Assembly (NCBI GenBank): GCA_021847425.1
Contig: JAJZRF010000015.1
Location: forward strand, 1 to 51,916
Reading direction: 5' to 3'
DNA: 51,916 nucleotides
DNA from: Deltaproteobacteria bacterium
GTDB lineage: Bacteria > Desulfobacterota > Desulfobulbia > Desulfobulbales > Desulfurivibrionaceae
Positions 31,941 to 41,666 of this stretch are shown piece by piece. A program made the translations under genes and the position numbers. Every line of letters begins with the position of its first letter. Position 1 is the first letter of the stretch. Under the pieces are notes generated by a model, which was not told the DNA's origin, searched no databases, and saw only the letters and a list, made by a program, of their open reading frames with translations.

Positions 31941-33053
31941 TCAGCTTGTCCCCATGTAGCGGCGCATCCGGATATTCATCAGTAGGCCGAGCCCTGCCAG
32001 ATTTGTAAGCAACGAAGAGCCGCCATAGCTGATAAGGGGGAGTGGCACTCCCACCACGGGCATCAGGCCCATGACCATGGACAGGTTGATGAATGCCTGC
32101 CAGAAAATGAGCGAGACAATGCCAAAGGCCAGCAGCACTCCAAATTTATCCCTGGCGGAGATGGCGATGTTCAGGCCCCAGAGGATCATGAAAAAATAGC
32201 AGAGCACCAGAACAACAGAGCCCAGGAAGCCCCACTCCTCGGCCCAGACGGAAAAGGCAAAGTCGGTGTGCCGTTCCGGCAGAAAATCGAGTTGGCCCTG
32301 GGTTCCTTTCATATACCCCTTGCCGAAGATCAAACCGCTGCCCACGGCGATTTTTGACTGGATGATGTGATAGCCTGTGCCCAGGGGATCGTTTTCTGGG
32401 TTGAGAAAGGTTGCAACCCGTTGGCGCTGGTAGGGTTTCAGGAAGAACTTCCAGGCAATGGGGAGGGCGGAAAGCCCGCCGCACAACAGAGTTGCCAGGG
32501 TGGTCCAGCGGAGTTTGACAAACAGGGTCATGGAGATAAAGATAAAGCCCAGCAAAACACCTGTGCCGAGATCGGGCTGTTTGGCGATGAGAAGAAATGG
32601 CAGTCCGGTCAGCAGGGCCGGGACAGCCAAGTCGAGCAGGCCGAAACCCTTTCCGGTTTCTTTTCGATAATAATAACTGGCCAGGGTAATGACCAGGATG
32701 AGCTTGGCGGGTTCCGACGGCTGCAAGCGGAAAAAACCGAGATTGATCCAGCGCTGGGCGCCGCCAATGGTTTTGCCGAAAACAAGCGCGAAGAGCAGCA
32801 GGAGGATCATCCCCACATACAAGGGGTAGTTCAGAGTGAGCAGCACCCGGTAGTCGATGCTGACGATGAGCAGGACGATGGCCGCGCCGAACAGGTAGTA
32901 GGTGAGTTCCTTCAGGTAGAGCGGGGCACCCACATTGGTATACAGATGGGTTGAGCTGTAGATATTTGCCAGACCGATGAGGGCGACAATAAATACGGCC
33001 CCAATCAGAACCCAGTCAAAATTAAGAAGCAGGCGGCGGTCAAAGCGTAGCAT
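31941..33053 (-). CDS. rodA: Peptidoglycan glycosyltransferase RodA (SEDS family)
   Basis: This encodes 370 aa with about ten membrane helices. SEDS features: NIYSSTH near the start, NLGFFRLQPSEPAKLILVI, FLLIAKQPDLGTG and the C-terminal MPVVGVPLPLISYGGSSLL. With PBP2 it polymerises lipid II during cell elongation in the inner membrane. Start ATG 33053 is 3 nt from the upstream mrdA stop. It is the last gene of the mreBCD-mrdA-rodA operon and the order is typical of rod-shaped bacteria. Confidence 0.97.
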   Translation of the reverse strand: MLRFDRRLLLNFDWVLIGAVFIVALIGLANIYSSTHLYTNVGAPLYLKELTYYLFGAAIVLLIVSIDYRVLLTLNYPLYVGMILLLLFALVFGKTIGGAQRWINLGFFRLQPSEPAKLILVITLASYYYRKETGKGFGLLDLAVPALLTGLPFLLIAKQPDLGTGVLLGFIFISMTLFVKLRWTTLATLLCGGLSALPIAWKFFLKPYQRQRVATFLNPENDPLGTGYHIIQSKIAVGSGLIFGKGYMKGTQGQLDFLPERHTDFAFSVWAEEWGFLGSVVLVLCYFFMILWGLNIAISARDKFGVLLAFGIVSLIFWQAFINLSMVMGLMPVVGVPLPLISYGGSSLLTNLAGLGLLMNIRMRRYMGTS

Positions 33054-33056
33054 TAT

Positions 33057-34961
33057 TTATTCTTCCTTTTCATCCTTGGCAGGGGATGGCGGTGGCTCCG
33101 CTGCGTTTTCCTGTTTGCCGGTCTTGAGTTCAAAATAGCGTTTGTACACGGCCTTGGCGACGGGGCCGGCCGCGGAGCCACCGTGCTGGCCATGCTCCAC
33201 CAGGACGGTTACGGCAATCTCAGGTTTTTCTGCGGGGGCGAACGAGGTAAACCAGGCATGGTCCCGGTATTTATAGGGGATGCCGCTCGCGCCCAATCCT
33301 TCGACCTGGCCGAGGCGCACCACCTGGGCGGTGCCAGTCTTGCCGCCGATGAGGACATTCGGCAGCGCCACCGATTTGGCGGTGCCAGCCGGCGAGTTTA
33401 CCACCCCGACCAAGGCTTCCTTGATCAGATCGAGCGAGTGCTCGGAACCCAGAATCTTGCCCTGGCTGACCGGGGCAAATGTCTTTATGGTTTTGCCGTC
33501 CGGCGCAGTGATGCTTTGCACGATCTGGGGTTGGTAAAGGGTGCCGCCGTTGACTACGGCCGCAGTCATCCGGCAGAGCTGCAGGGGGGTGACCAGCACA
33601 TAGCCCTGGCCGATGGCAACGGAGAGGGTTTCCCCCTCCTGCCATTTTTCCTTGTAACGTTGTTGTTTCCACGTTGTTGAAGGAATGACCCCGCTTTTTT
33701 CATGTTCGAGGTCGATGCCGGTTTTTTCCCCCAGGCCAAGGCTGTTTGCGTACTTGGCAATTCTATCGACCCCTAGCCGTTGACCGACCGAATAAAAATA
33801 GACATCGCATGATTCGATCAGTGCCCGTTGGAAATCCACCGTGCCGTGGCCGCCTTTCTTCCAGCAGCCGTACCGCCGGTTGCCGTAATTTAAGTAGCCT
33901 GGGCAGAAGAAGGTGTTGTCAGGGGTGACGACCCCTTCGGAAAGGGCCGCCAGGCCAGTGACGATTTTGAAGGTGGAGCCGGGCGGATATTGTCCCTGAA
34001 TGGTTTTGTCGAGCAAGGGGTTGAGCGGGTCATTGAGCAGCCTGTTCCAGTCGGTTGTCGAAATGCCGCCGACAAATTCCTGGAGATGCAGCGGGGGGGA
34101 GCTGCACATTGCCAGTATCTTGCCGGTGTTCACCTCCATGACCACCACGGCTCCGGCCCTGTCGCCCATGGCTTCTTCCGCGGCGCGTTGCAGCTCGATA
34201 TCGAGGGTCAGGTGCAGGTCGTTGCCTGGGAACGGTTCCTGTAGCTGCATCTGGCGCTGTTCAAAGCCATGAACGTCAACCTCAAGATAGTTACGGCCTT
34301 TTTCGCCTTTGAGATACTGCTCAAAGATCTTTTCCACCCCCTGCTTGCCGACTTGATCGCCGCTCTCATAGCCGGCGTAGCGTTTTTCCGCCAGTTCCGC
34401 CGGACTTATTTCCGCAAGGTAGCCGACGAGATGGGAGGCCAGGTCCCCGTAGAGATAGTCGCGGGAAGGGACGACCTCGATGCGGACTCCGGGAAGCGAG
34501 AGGTGTTTGTTTTCTATGGCGGCCAAGGTTTCCCAGTCAATATCCTCCTGAAGTCTGGTGGGCATGTAGCGAGGATTCTCGGTGGCGGCCCGGATCCGGT
34601 CCAGGAGTACGGAAACGTCTTCGTGGAGGATCTTGGCGAGATCCTTTATGACCGCATCGGGATTGGGGGCGTCTTCCCGGTTCCAGACCACATTGAAACG
34701 GGGGCGGTTGGTGATAATCGGCTGGCCGTTCCGGTCCAGAATATTGCCGCGGGGAGCGGCGATTTCCTGGATGCGGATGCGGTTGATCTCCGAAAGTTTT
34801 GCATATTCATCGCCCCGGTATATCTGGAGATACCAGAGCCTGGTCAAAAGGAGGGCGGCGGAAAAAATGATCAGGGCCATGGCGATATCAATCCGTTTTT
34901 TGAGCATCTTGAGCTCAGCCGGATCAATCTTGTTTATTTTGGCAAGGGGGCGTGGCGGCAT
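33057..34961 (-). CDS. mrdA: Penicillin-binding protein 2 (MrdA)
   Basis: This encodes 634 aa with one N-terminal membrane helix (about 24-45). The pedestal domain has RGNILDRNGQPI. Transpeptidase motifs: SxxK is S329-T-F-K332, SxN-equivalent is SCD (384-386), and KTG is K541-T-G. It cross-links the peptidoglycan made by RodA at the elongation complex. The length is normal. The C-terminus is Glu/Pro-rich. The gene is 18 nt after mreD and 3 nt before rodA. Confidence 0.97.
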   Translation of the reverse strand: MPPRPLAKINKIDPAELKMLKKRIDIAMALIIFSAALLLTRLWYLQIYRGDEYAKLSEINRIRIQEIAAPRGNILDRNGQPIITNRPRFNVVWNREDAPNPDAVIKDLAKILHEDVSVLLDRIRAATENPRYMPTRLQEDIDWETLAAIENKHLSLPGVRIEVVPSRDYLYGDLASHLVGYLAEISPAELAEKRYAGYESGDQVGKQGVEKIFEQYLKGEKGRNYLEVDVHGFEQRQMQLQEPFPGNDLHLTLDIELQRAAEEAMGDRAGAVVVMEVNTGKILAMCSSPPLHLQEFVGGISTTDWNRLLNDPLNPLLDKTIQGQYPPGSTFKIVTGLAALSEGVVTPDNTFFCPGYLNYGNRRYGCWKKGGHGTVDFQRALIESCDVYFYSVGQRLGVDRIAKYANSLGLGEKTGIDLEHEKSGVIPSTTWKQQRYKEKWQEGETLSVAIGQGYVLVTPLQLCRMTAAVVNGGTLYQPQIVQSITAPDGKTIKTFAPVSQGKILGSEHSLDLIKEALVGVVNSPAGTAKSVALPNVLIGGKTGTAQVVRLGQVEGLGASGIPYKYRDHAWFTSFAPAEKPEIAVTVLVEHGQHGGSAAGPVAKAVYKRYFELKTGKQENAAEPPPSPAKDEKEE

Positions 34962-34979
34962 GATTTTTGACTGGGATCC

Positions 34980-35519
34980 TTACTGCGTCCGGTAGCGGTT
35001 TCCTGTTTTGTGACGGCGGAACGGATTGTTCGCGTTTTTGCTGTCAAAAACCCTGGTGAGCCAATGGAAAAAATTGAAAAAAGGGATACAGATAACCGAA
35101 AGGATAAGGACTTGCAGAATTTCATTGCCCCAATCCCAGTACAGCCTGCTCTCCGGCGTCAGGATGGAGGTAAAGATGAATATGCTGCTGGCGGTAAAAA
35201 GATAGCTCAGGGCAACCAGCGGAATCTGATGGATAGACTCATTGATGGCCAGGTGTCTGGAAATGATCTGGAGGACGAAAAAGAGAATAAGGTAAATCGC
35301 CGGGTGGAGACCAAGAAAAACACCGGAAAAGATATCCATGATCAGGCCAAACAACAGGGCCAGCACCGCGCCTTTATAGAGATCAAGGTATGTGCCAAGA
35401 AAAACAATAAACAAAAACAAAAAGTCGGGGCGTCCGAACCATTCAGGCAAGGCATGGAGCAGAGTGGTCTGCAGGATGAGGAGGATTGTCCCTGAGAGGA
35501 AAAGAAAACTTACAACCAT
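34980..35519 (-). CDS. mreD: Rod shape-determining protein MreD
   Basis: This encodes 179 aa if started at ATG 35519. About five membrane helices (VVSFLFLSGTILLILQTTLL, FLFLFIVFLGTYLDLYKG, ALLFGLIMDIFSGVFLGLHP). It is an inner-membrane part of the elongation machinery with MreB and MreC. The frame is open up to 35786, but that part is arginine-rich and unlike MreD; no strong ribosome site marks the start, so it is uncertain by some codons. Overlaps none of its neighbours. Confidence 0.85.
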   Translation of the reverse strand: MVVSFLFLSGTILLILQTTLLHALPEWFGRPDFLFLFIVFLGTYLDLYKGAVLALLFGLIMDIFSGVFLGLHPAIYLILFFVLQIISRHLAINESIHQIPLVALSYLFTASSIFIFTSILTPESRLYWDWGNEILQVLILSVICIPFFNFFHWLTRVFDSKNANNPFRRHKTGNRYRTQ

Positions 35520-35820
35520 TGGGCAGAGGTCTGGGTTGAGATTGATAGGGGCAATGAACAACGTATTGCTTGGGGCGGAACCGAGGTTTCGGGGGATTGT
35601 TTGGCGGCCGGCATGGGACATGTCTTTTCGGAGTGGGCGTGTCGCATTATTTGTTGAAATCGCAGATGAGCGCAAAACTTCGAAAAGTTGCGGTTGCAAC
35701 AGTTGTCGCCTGGCAACCCTGTGATTTCTGAGTCCCGCCGGCGCGCGGACCTGTGTCGCGGACCTGCGCCGATGGGGCAAATCCATCCGCAGGGCTTTTT
35801 CTCTTTTTGCGAGCGTATCA
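35520..35820. other. Unassigned stretch between mreC and mreD
   Basis: About 300 nt inside an otherwise tight operon. An ATG overlaps the mreC stop (TAATG at 35823-35819) and opens a 103-codon frame that ends at 35510, but it lacks hydrophobic segments or family features, so I do not call a gene. Direct repeats GCGGACCTG occur near 35747 and 35758. It may be a decayed gene or an insertion. Confidence 0.5.
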
Positions 35821-36654
35821 TTATTTTGCCAGCGGATCCTTTTTCATGACAATGATCAGATATTCAAGCTGGGAGAAATCCGCAGCGGGTTTTATCTCAA
35901 TTTCCTGGAACATCCCCCTGCCTGATTTTTCGACCCTTGACACCGTGCCGATCGGCACACCTTTCGGAAAAACCCCTCCGATTCCCGAGGTGACGATTCT
36001 GTCGCCTTTTGCCACCTCGCTGTTTTTGAGCACGTACTCCATGTGGAAACTGGTGCCGCCTCCCTTGACGATCCCCTGAACCCTGGTTTCCTGGACCAGA
36101 GCGTCAAGAGCGCTGTTTGGGTCGGTTGCCAGGAGGATCTTGGCAAAATGCGGGGAGGTGTTTGTCACCTGACCCACAACGCCCTCCACTGTCACGGCGG
36201 GCATGCCGGCCTGGACCCCATCGCTGCTGCCCCGGTCAATAATGATTGTCTTGAACCACTGGGAAGGATCCACCCCGATGATTTCGGCGGTAAGGGTGGG
36301 GGCCGGGAGGGTTTCTTTCATCTCGAGAAGTTTTGCCAGCCGGACATTGGTTGCTACGGCCTCGCGGTATTCGTTGTTGACCGCCTTGTATTTCTGCAGT
36401 TCTTCCCGCAAGCGGGCATTTTCCTCCCGAACGTTGATCAGCGCACTATAATTGCGCCAGCCATTTTTGAGACTCTGGGTCATCCGGGTCATGCCATACT
36501 GGGCGGTGCCGATGACCTCAAGGGCTAATTTGTGGGGAGCATTAAACTCCTGGCGGCCCACAGTGGAGACAATCAGAATAATGAACAGGGCGAGGAGAAG
36601 GCCGAAAAAAAGAAAGAGTCTTATCTGTCTGGCACGTTTATTTTTTTTCCTCAT
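35821..36654 (-). CDS. mreC: Rod shape-determining protein MreC
   Basis: This encodes 277 aa. Short basic cytoplasmic start, one membrane helix (LFLFFGLLLALFIILIVSTV), a coiled-coil (about 70-110, REENARLREELQKYKAVNNE) and the MreC beta domains (IIIDRGSSDGVQAGMPAVT, VTSGIGGVFPKGVPIGTV). It is a periplasmic scaffold that activates PBP2-RodA. A normal-length member. About 116 nt separate it from mreB. Confidence 0.97.
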   Translation of the reverse strand: MRKKNKRARQIRLFLFFGLLLALFIILIVSTVGRQEFNAPHKLALEVIGTAQYGMTRMTQSLKNGWRNYSALINVREENARLREELQKYKAVNNEYREAVATNVRLAKLLEMKETLPAPTLTAEIIGVDPSQWFKTIIIDRGSSDGVQAGMPAVTVEGVVGQVTNTSPHFAKILLATDPNSALDALVQETRVQGIVKGGGTSFHMEYVLKNSEVAKGDRIVTSGIGGVFPKGVPIGTVSRVEKSGRGMFQEIEIKPAADFSQLEYLIIVMKKDPLAK

Positions 36655-36770
36655 TACAGACTCTGGAAATAATTGTTTATCGCCATGTTTTTCTCAAAAT
36701 AAAAGAGAGGAAAGGTGCGCCCGAAGCTTTTGACAAGGAAGAATCAAGGGACGGACTGAAACGCTCCACC

Positions 36771-37931
<1,161 letters not shown>

Positions 37932-37946
37932 TCATGGAGAAAACGC

Positions 37947-37975
37947 TTGACATGCAATACGTCGGATGTTATTTG
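37947..37975 (+). promoter_or_regulatory. Sigma-70 promoter of tRNA-Ala
   Basis: TTGACA (37947-37952) is perfect consensus, then a 17-nt spacer and TATTTG (37970-37975). Transcription would begin about 40 nt before the tRNA. Confidence 0.7.
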
Positions 37976-38023
37976 AACCAGCGTGTCTGGCGGGTTTTCG
38001 TTGTCCGGCGCTTCAGAAAATGT

Positions 38024-38099
<76 letters not shown>

Positions 38100-38155
38100 C
38101 TCTTTTGCAAACGCACCTTTGGGGAGGGCCTGACCGGTTTTTCTCAACAGGTCAG

Positions 38156-38206
38156 CCTCTGCCAGCCTTAAGAATTGGCCTTCTTCGTGTATGGCAGAGG
38201 TTTTTT
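38156..38206 (+). terminator. Intrinsic terminator after tRNA-Ala
   Basis: CCTCTGCCA (38156-38164) pairs perfectly with TGGCAGAGG (38192-38200), followed by TTTTTTC. The loop of 27 nt is long, but a shorter hairpin, CTGACC with GGTCAG, lies just upstream. Confidence 0.55.
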
Positions 38207-38249
38207 CTTGCCTTTTCCTTGGTGTTCCTTCCCCCCCCCCGAGAATTCT

Positions 38250-38429
38250 ATGAGCCAGTCAGCTAAAACGCCAGAACCTGCTCTGAAGCCTGTTTCCGAG
38301 GATGTCATTCTGAAGGTGTCCAAGGAGATCGTGGTGAAGTTCATTGAGGTGGGTCGGCTTGCGCCGTCCAATTTTGACGAGATGTTCCGTGCCATTTACC
38401 AGTCGGTGCGGGATACCGTCCGGTCCTGA
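38250..38429 (+). CDS. Small conserved-looking protein of unknown function, upstream of mpl
   Basis: This encodes 59 aa from ATG 38250; the upstream in-frame part is terminator sequence. Charged helical protein with no signal or membrane segment (VSEDVILKVSKEIVVKFIEV, LAPSNFDEMFRAIYQSVRDT). I do not recognise a family with certainty. The stop is 2 nt before the GTG of mpl, so it is probably co-translated with it. Confidence 0.65.
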   Translation: MSQSAKTPEPALKPVSEDVILKVSKEIVVKFIEVGRLAPSNFDEMFRAIYQSVRDTVRS

Positions 38430-38431
38430 CC

Positions 38432-39898
38432 GTGTCCGTCATCCCGGTGGGCCTTGATCCTGCCCTCAACCGCTTTCCTGAGAATATCAGACACATCCAC
38501 CTCATGGGTATCTGCGGCACCGGGGTGGGCGCCCTGGCCGGCATGCTGAAAAGCGCGGGATTTTCCGTGACCGGTTCGGATCAGCAAGTCTATCCCCCCA
38601 TGAGTGATTTTCTGGCCGGGCAGGGGATTGCCGTCCAGTCGGGGTATTCCCCGGATAATCTTGAGCCGCGGCCGGATCTGGTGGTGGTCGGCAATGTCAT
38701 CCGGCGGGACAACCCGGAAGCGCTGGCCCTGGCTGAACGCGCCATCCCCTATGTCTCCTTTCCCCAGGCTCTGAGCCATTTCTTTATCCGTGACAAGACC
38801 TCCCTGGTTGTTGCCGGAACCCATGGCAAAACCACGACCTCCTCCCTTCTGGCCAGCCTGCTCCGCGAGATCGGCGCTGAGCCGAGTTTTATGATCGGTG
38901 GGCTGGTGCAGGCTTTTGGCCGGAATTTTAATGTGGCGGAAGGGAAATATTTTGTCGCCGAAGGCGATGAGTACGATACGGCCTTTTTTGACAAGGGGCC
39001 GAAGTTTCTGCATTACCGGCCACAGATCGCCATTCTGACCAGCATCGAGTTTGACCATGCCGATATCTATGACGATCTTTCTGCCATCAAGGCCTCTTTT
39101 GCCAAGCTCGTCGCCAGCATGCCCCAGGATGGGTTTCTGGTGGCCTGCTGGGATGACCCGGTAGTCCGGGAGGTTTGCCTGCAGGCCACCTGCACGGTGG
39201 TCGGCTATGGGTGTTCCGAAGGGTGCGACTGGCGGGTGACTGATCTGCGTGTCGGTCCGTCATCCACCGCCTTTCAGGTCAGCAAAAACGGAGTCCCCTC
39301 TGGCGGCTACGAAAACGTGTTGCCCGGACGGCACAATGCCTTGAATGCCCTGGCCGTGATCGCGGTCCTTGATATCCTGGGCTTTGCCCGGCAGGACGCA
39401 GCCCAGGGCTTGCGAAAATTTCAAGGGGTCCGGCGACGGCAAGAGGTTCGGGGCGTGGCGCGCGGGGTGACGGTGATCGACGATTTTGCCCATCACCCGA
39501 CAGCGGTCCGGGAAACCCTCGCGGCCCTGGTCGCTGCCTATGCGGGGCATCGTCTGGTGGCTGTTTTCGAACCCCGGACAAACTCCAGCAGGCGCAAGGT
39601 CTTTCAGGAGGCTTACGCCTCTGCCTTTGATGCCGCAGACGAGGTCTTGGTGCGCGAGCCTGCCCCCCTTGCCAATATTCCGGAGGCCGAACGGTTTTCT
39701 TCCCGGCAGTTGGTTGGCGACTTGGCAAGCCGCGGTCTGTGCGCCAGGTATTTTTCGACAACCGAAGAGGTCCTTTCCTATCTTGATGGCAGCTCCCGCG
39801 AGGGTGATGTGGTGGTCATCATGTCCAACGGCGGGTTTGACAATATCCATCAGCGGCTTCTCGAGTTGCTGGGTCGGACTGTCACCGCACCGATGTAA
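38432..39898 (+). CDS. mpl: UDP-MurNAc:L-alanyl-gamma-D-glutamyl-meso-DAP ligase (Mpl)
   Basis: This encodes 488 aa starting at GTG 38432. Mur-ligase family: N-terminal GICGTGVGALAGML (Rossmann), ATP loop GTHGKTTTSSLLAS (about 129-142), central FVAEGDEYDTAFFDKGPKF and IDDFAHHPTAV, then the C-terminal ligase domain with FEPRTNSSRRKVF. The order FVAEGDEYD..DKGPKF is typical of Mpl rather than MurC. It reattaches recycled tripeptide to UDP-MurNAc in the cytoplasm. Placed after the rod-shape genes and tRNA. Confidence 0.93.
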   Translation: MSVIPVGLDPALNRFPENIRHIHLMGICGTGVGALAGMLKSAGFSVTGSDQQVYPPMSDFLAGQGIAVQSGYSPDNLEPRPDLVVVGNVIRRDNPEALALAERAIPYVSFPQALSHFFIRDKTSLVVAGTHGKTTTSSLLASLLREIGAEPSFMIGGLVQAFGRNFNVAEGKYFVAEGDEYDTAFFDKGPKFLHYRPQIAILTSIEFDHADIYDDLSAIKASFAKLVASMPQDGFLVACWDDPVVREVCLQATCTVVGYGCSEGCDWRVTDLRVGPSSTAFQVSKNGVPSGGYENVLPGRHNALNALAVIAVLDILGFARQDAAQGLRKFQGVRRRQEVRGVARGVTVIDDFAHHPTAVRETLAALVAAYAGHRLVAVFEPRTNSSRRKVFQEAYASAFDAADEVLVREPAPLANIPEAERFSSRQLVGDLASRGLCARYFSTTEEVLSYLDGSSREGDVVVIMSNGGFDNIHQRLLELLGRTVTAPM

Positions 39899-40201
39899 AA
39901 AAAATGATAAAAAAAGAGCAGGACAGGTAGTTGTCGCCACGGTATTTGTACCTTTGCTAACAGTTTGATTTTGTGTCAATTTCAAAGCGTCTTGCATGCG
40001 CTGGCGCAGAATAAGCCCCGTCGCGAATCCTGCTTTTAACTTCTTGAAAAAATGTAAAAACTTTGGATTATTCGCCTCTTTTTCTGGCACAATGCTTTTT
40101 CTGAATAGCCATTCAGTATTTGCTTGACATCAAATTTTGATAGGGCTATTTAGACCGGAAGCTATTCGTAAATTGCGCTTCAACATAAGGAGCATAACGT
40201 C
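39899..40201. other. Intergenic region with the complex I promoter
   Basis: About 303 nt without a credible gene. A minus-strand frame over the mpl gene extends into it but is its shadow. It holds the promoter at 40124-40152 and is AT-rich from about 40040. No strong terminator of mpl is seen. Confidence 0.65.
40124..40152 (+). promoter_or_regulatory. Sigma-70 promoter of the complex I operon
   Basis: TTGACA (40124-40129, perfect), 17-nt spacer, TATTTA (40147-40152). The predicted start is about 43 nt before the nuoA GTG at 40202. Confidence 0.75.
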
Positions 40202-40624
40202 GTGGAACAGAAGGCAACTCTTGATATTCTCTATGTGGCAGCCTTTTTCCTGGGTGGCCTGGGATTTGCGGTGGGCCCGTTCATTATCGCCCTTCTCCTC
40301 GCCCCACGCACCACCAGAAATACCCGGGAAAAAACGAAGCAACTTATTGAATGCGGCATGGAGCCCATTGGCGACGCCTGGATTCGTTTCGGTATTGTCT
40401 ACTATCTCTATGCCCTGATGTTTGTGGCCTTTGCCGTGGACATCCTCTTTTTGTTTCCGGTGGCTCTTGTTTACAACAGGGCAGGGCAGGCCGGGTTCAA
40501 TATCGGCGACCTCCGGGCGTTTGTCGAGATCCTGATCTTTGTCGGAATCCTGTCATTGATAATCATCTATGCTTGGAAAAAGGGAGTGTTCAAGTGGGAA
40601 CGCAAAATATACAACCCGCGATAG
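40202..40624 (+). CDS. nuoA: Complex I subunit A (NuoA)
   Basis: This encodes 140 aa, start GTG 40202, preceded by AAGGAG. Three membrane helices (about 7-30, 64-86, 100-120). Conserved loop [20 protein letters not shown] between helices 1 and 2 shapes the quinone site. First gene of the operon, overlapping nuoB by 31 nt. Confidence 0.96.
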   Translation: MEQKATLDILYVAAFFLGGLGFAVGPFIIALLLAPRTTRNTREKTKQLIECGMEPIGDAWIRFGIVYYLYALMFVAFAVDILFLFPVALVYNRAGQAGFNIGDLRAFVEILIFVGILSLIIIYAWKKGVFKWERKIYNPR

Positions 40625-41091
40625 TTCAGTTTGCCCAGCTTGACAAACTGCTTGCCCTGGGTCGGGCCAATTCTCTCTGGCCCATGACTTTCGGTCTTGC
40701 CTGCTGCGCCATTGAGATGATGGCCACCGGCGCCTCCCGCTTTGATCTGGCCCGGTTCGGCGCCGAGGTGTTCCGGCCCTCCCCCCGCCAGTGCGACGTG
40801 ATGATTGTCGCAGGCACCATCAGCAAGAAGATGGCTCCTGCCGTGGAAACCCTGTACGACCAGATGCCCGAACCAAAATGGGTCATCGCCATGGGCAACT
40901 GCGCCATCTCCGGCGGGCCCTTTGTTTTTGACGGTCAGTACGGCATTGTTGAAGGCGCGGATAAATTGTTCCCGGTGGATGTGTTCATCCCCGGATGTCC
41001 GCCGCGGCCGGAGGCCTTGATCGAAGGGATTCTGGAACTTGAGGAAAAGGTGACGGGTTCCCGCAGATGGCCAAGAGTGGAGGTGGGTTGA
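40594..41091 (+). CDS. nuoB: Complex I subunit B (NuoB), carries cluster N2
   Basis: This encodes 165 aa from GTG 40594 (GGGAG 8 nt upstream); the frame is open further up but overlaps nuoA deeply. Ligands for the N2 [4Fe-4S] cluster are visible: the CC pair in [13 protein letters not shown], then MGNCAISGG and [10 protein letters not shown]. It lies at the end of the electron path next to the quinone site. Confidence 0.97.
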   Translation: MGTQNIQPAIVQFAQLDKLLALGRANSLWPMTFGLACCAIEMMATGASRFDLARFGAEVFRPSPRQCDVMIVAGTISKKMAPAVETLYDQMPEPKWVIAMGNCAISGGPFVFDGQYGIVEGADKLFPVDVFIPGCPPRPEALIEGILELEEKVTGSRRWPRVEVG

Positions 41092-41093
41092 AC

Positions 41094-41666
41094 ATGAATC
41101 GTGCCGCGATCAAACAGAAACTGGCCGCTATTCCGGCTGAGGCGGTAATCGAAACGGATTACGACCGCAAAGGGTTTACTCTGGACGTGCAGGTTGCCCC
41201 TGCGCAACTTGTCGCCGCAGTCTCGGTGCTGGATGCGGCGGGATTTTTCATAGAGGCTGTCACCGGCGTGGACTGGCTGGGTGAGCAGGCTGCTCTGCGC
41301 AAGGAAGCCCAGGCAAAGATTGCCGCGGAGGCCAAAGCCCGGGCAGAGGCTGCTGCCGCCGCAGGGGAAGAGCCGCCCCCGGCCGCACCACCCGCGGAAC
41401 AGGGCGAACTTCCTGAAGACGCGCTGGAGGCGGTGTACGACTTCAATCATTACGAGGAGCTGTGCCGGGTGACGGTCAGAACCAGGGTTCCCCGCAGCAA
41501 GCCGGAGGTCCCCAGCATTTCAGAGATCTATCCCGGGGCCAACTGGCATGAGCGGGAAACACATGATTTCTTCGGAATCATCTTTGCCGGACACCCCTAT
41601 CTCGTGCCGTTGCTGTTGCCGGAAGATGCTGATTATCATCCACTGTTGAAGGATTTCCGCCCATGA
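41094..41666 (+). CDS. nuoC: Complex I subunit C (NuoC) with Ala/Pro-rich insertion
   Basis: This encodes 190 aa from ATG 41094, 2 nt after the nuoB stop, with GGAGGTGGG upstream. The hallmark SISEIYPGANWHERETHDFFGI is intact, followed by PLLKDFRP. Between the strand ending GVDWLG (about residue 62) and YDFNHYEEL (about 115) lies an inserted stretch rich in Ala, Glu, Lys, then Pro (KIAAEAKARAEAAAAAGEEP), which most NuoC proteins lack. It looks like a helix and a proline linker. NuoC is a structural subunit of the peripheral arm; C and D are separate here. Confidence 0.95.
   Translation: MNRAAIKQKLAAIPAEAVIETDYDRKGFTLDVQVAPAQLVAAVSVLDAAGFFIEAVTGVDWLGEQAALRKEAQAKIAAEAKARAEAAAAAGEEPPPAAPPAEQGELPEDALEAVYDFNHYEELCRVTVRTRVPRSKPEVPSISEIYPGANWHERETHDFFGIIFAGHPYLVPLLLPEDADYHPLLKDFRP

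Noticed and set aside
35510-35821. 103-codon gene between mreC and mreD
   Set aside because: Overlapping start is suggestive, but the composition is random-looking with no homology that I recognise.
40081-40105. Second sigma-54 promoter (TGGCACAATGC) before nuoA
   Set aside because: The -12 GC is missing at the correct distance, while a good sigma-70 promoter lies just downstream.
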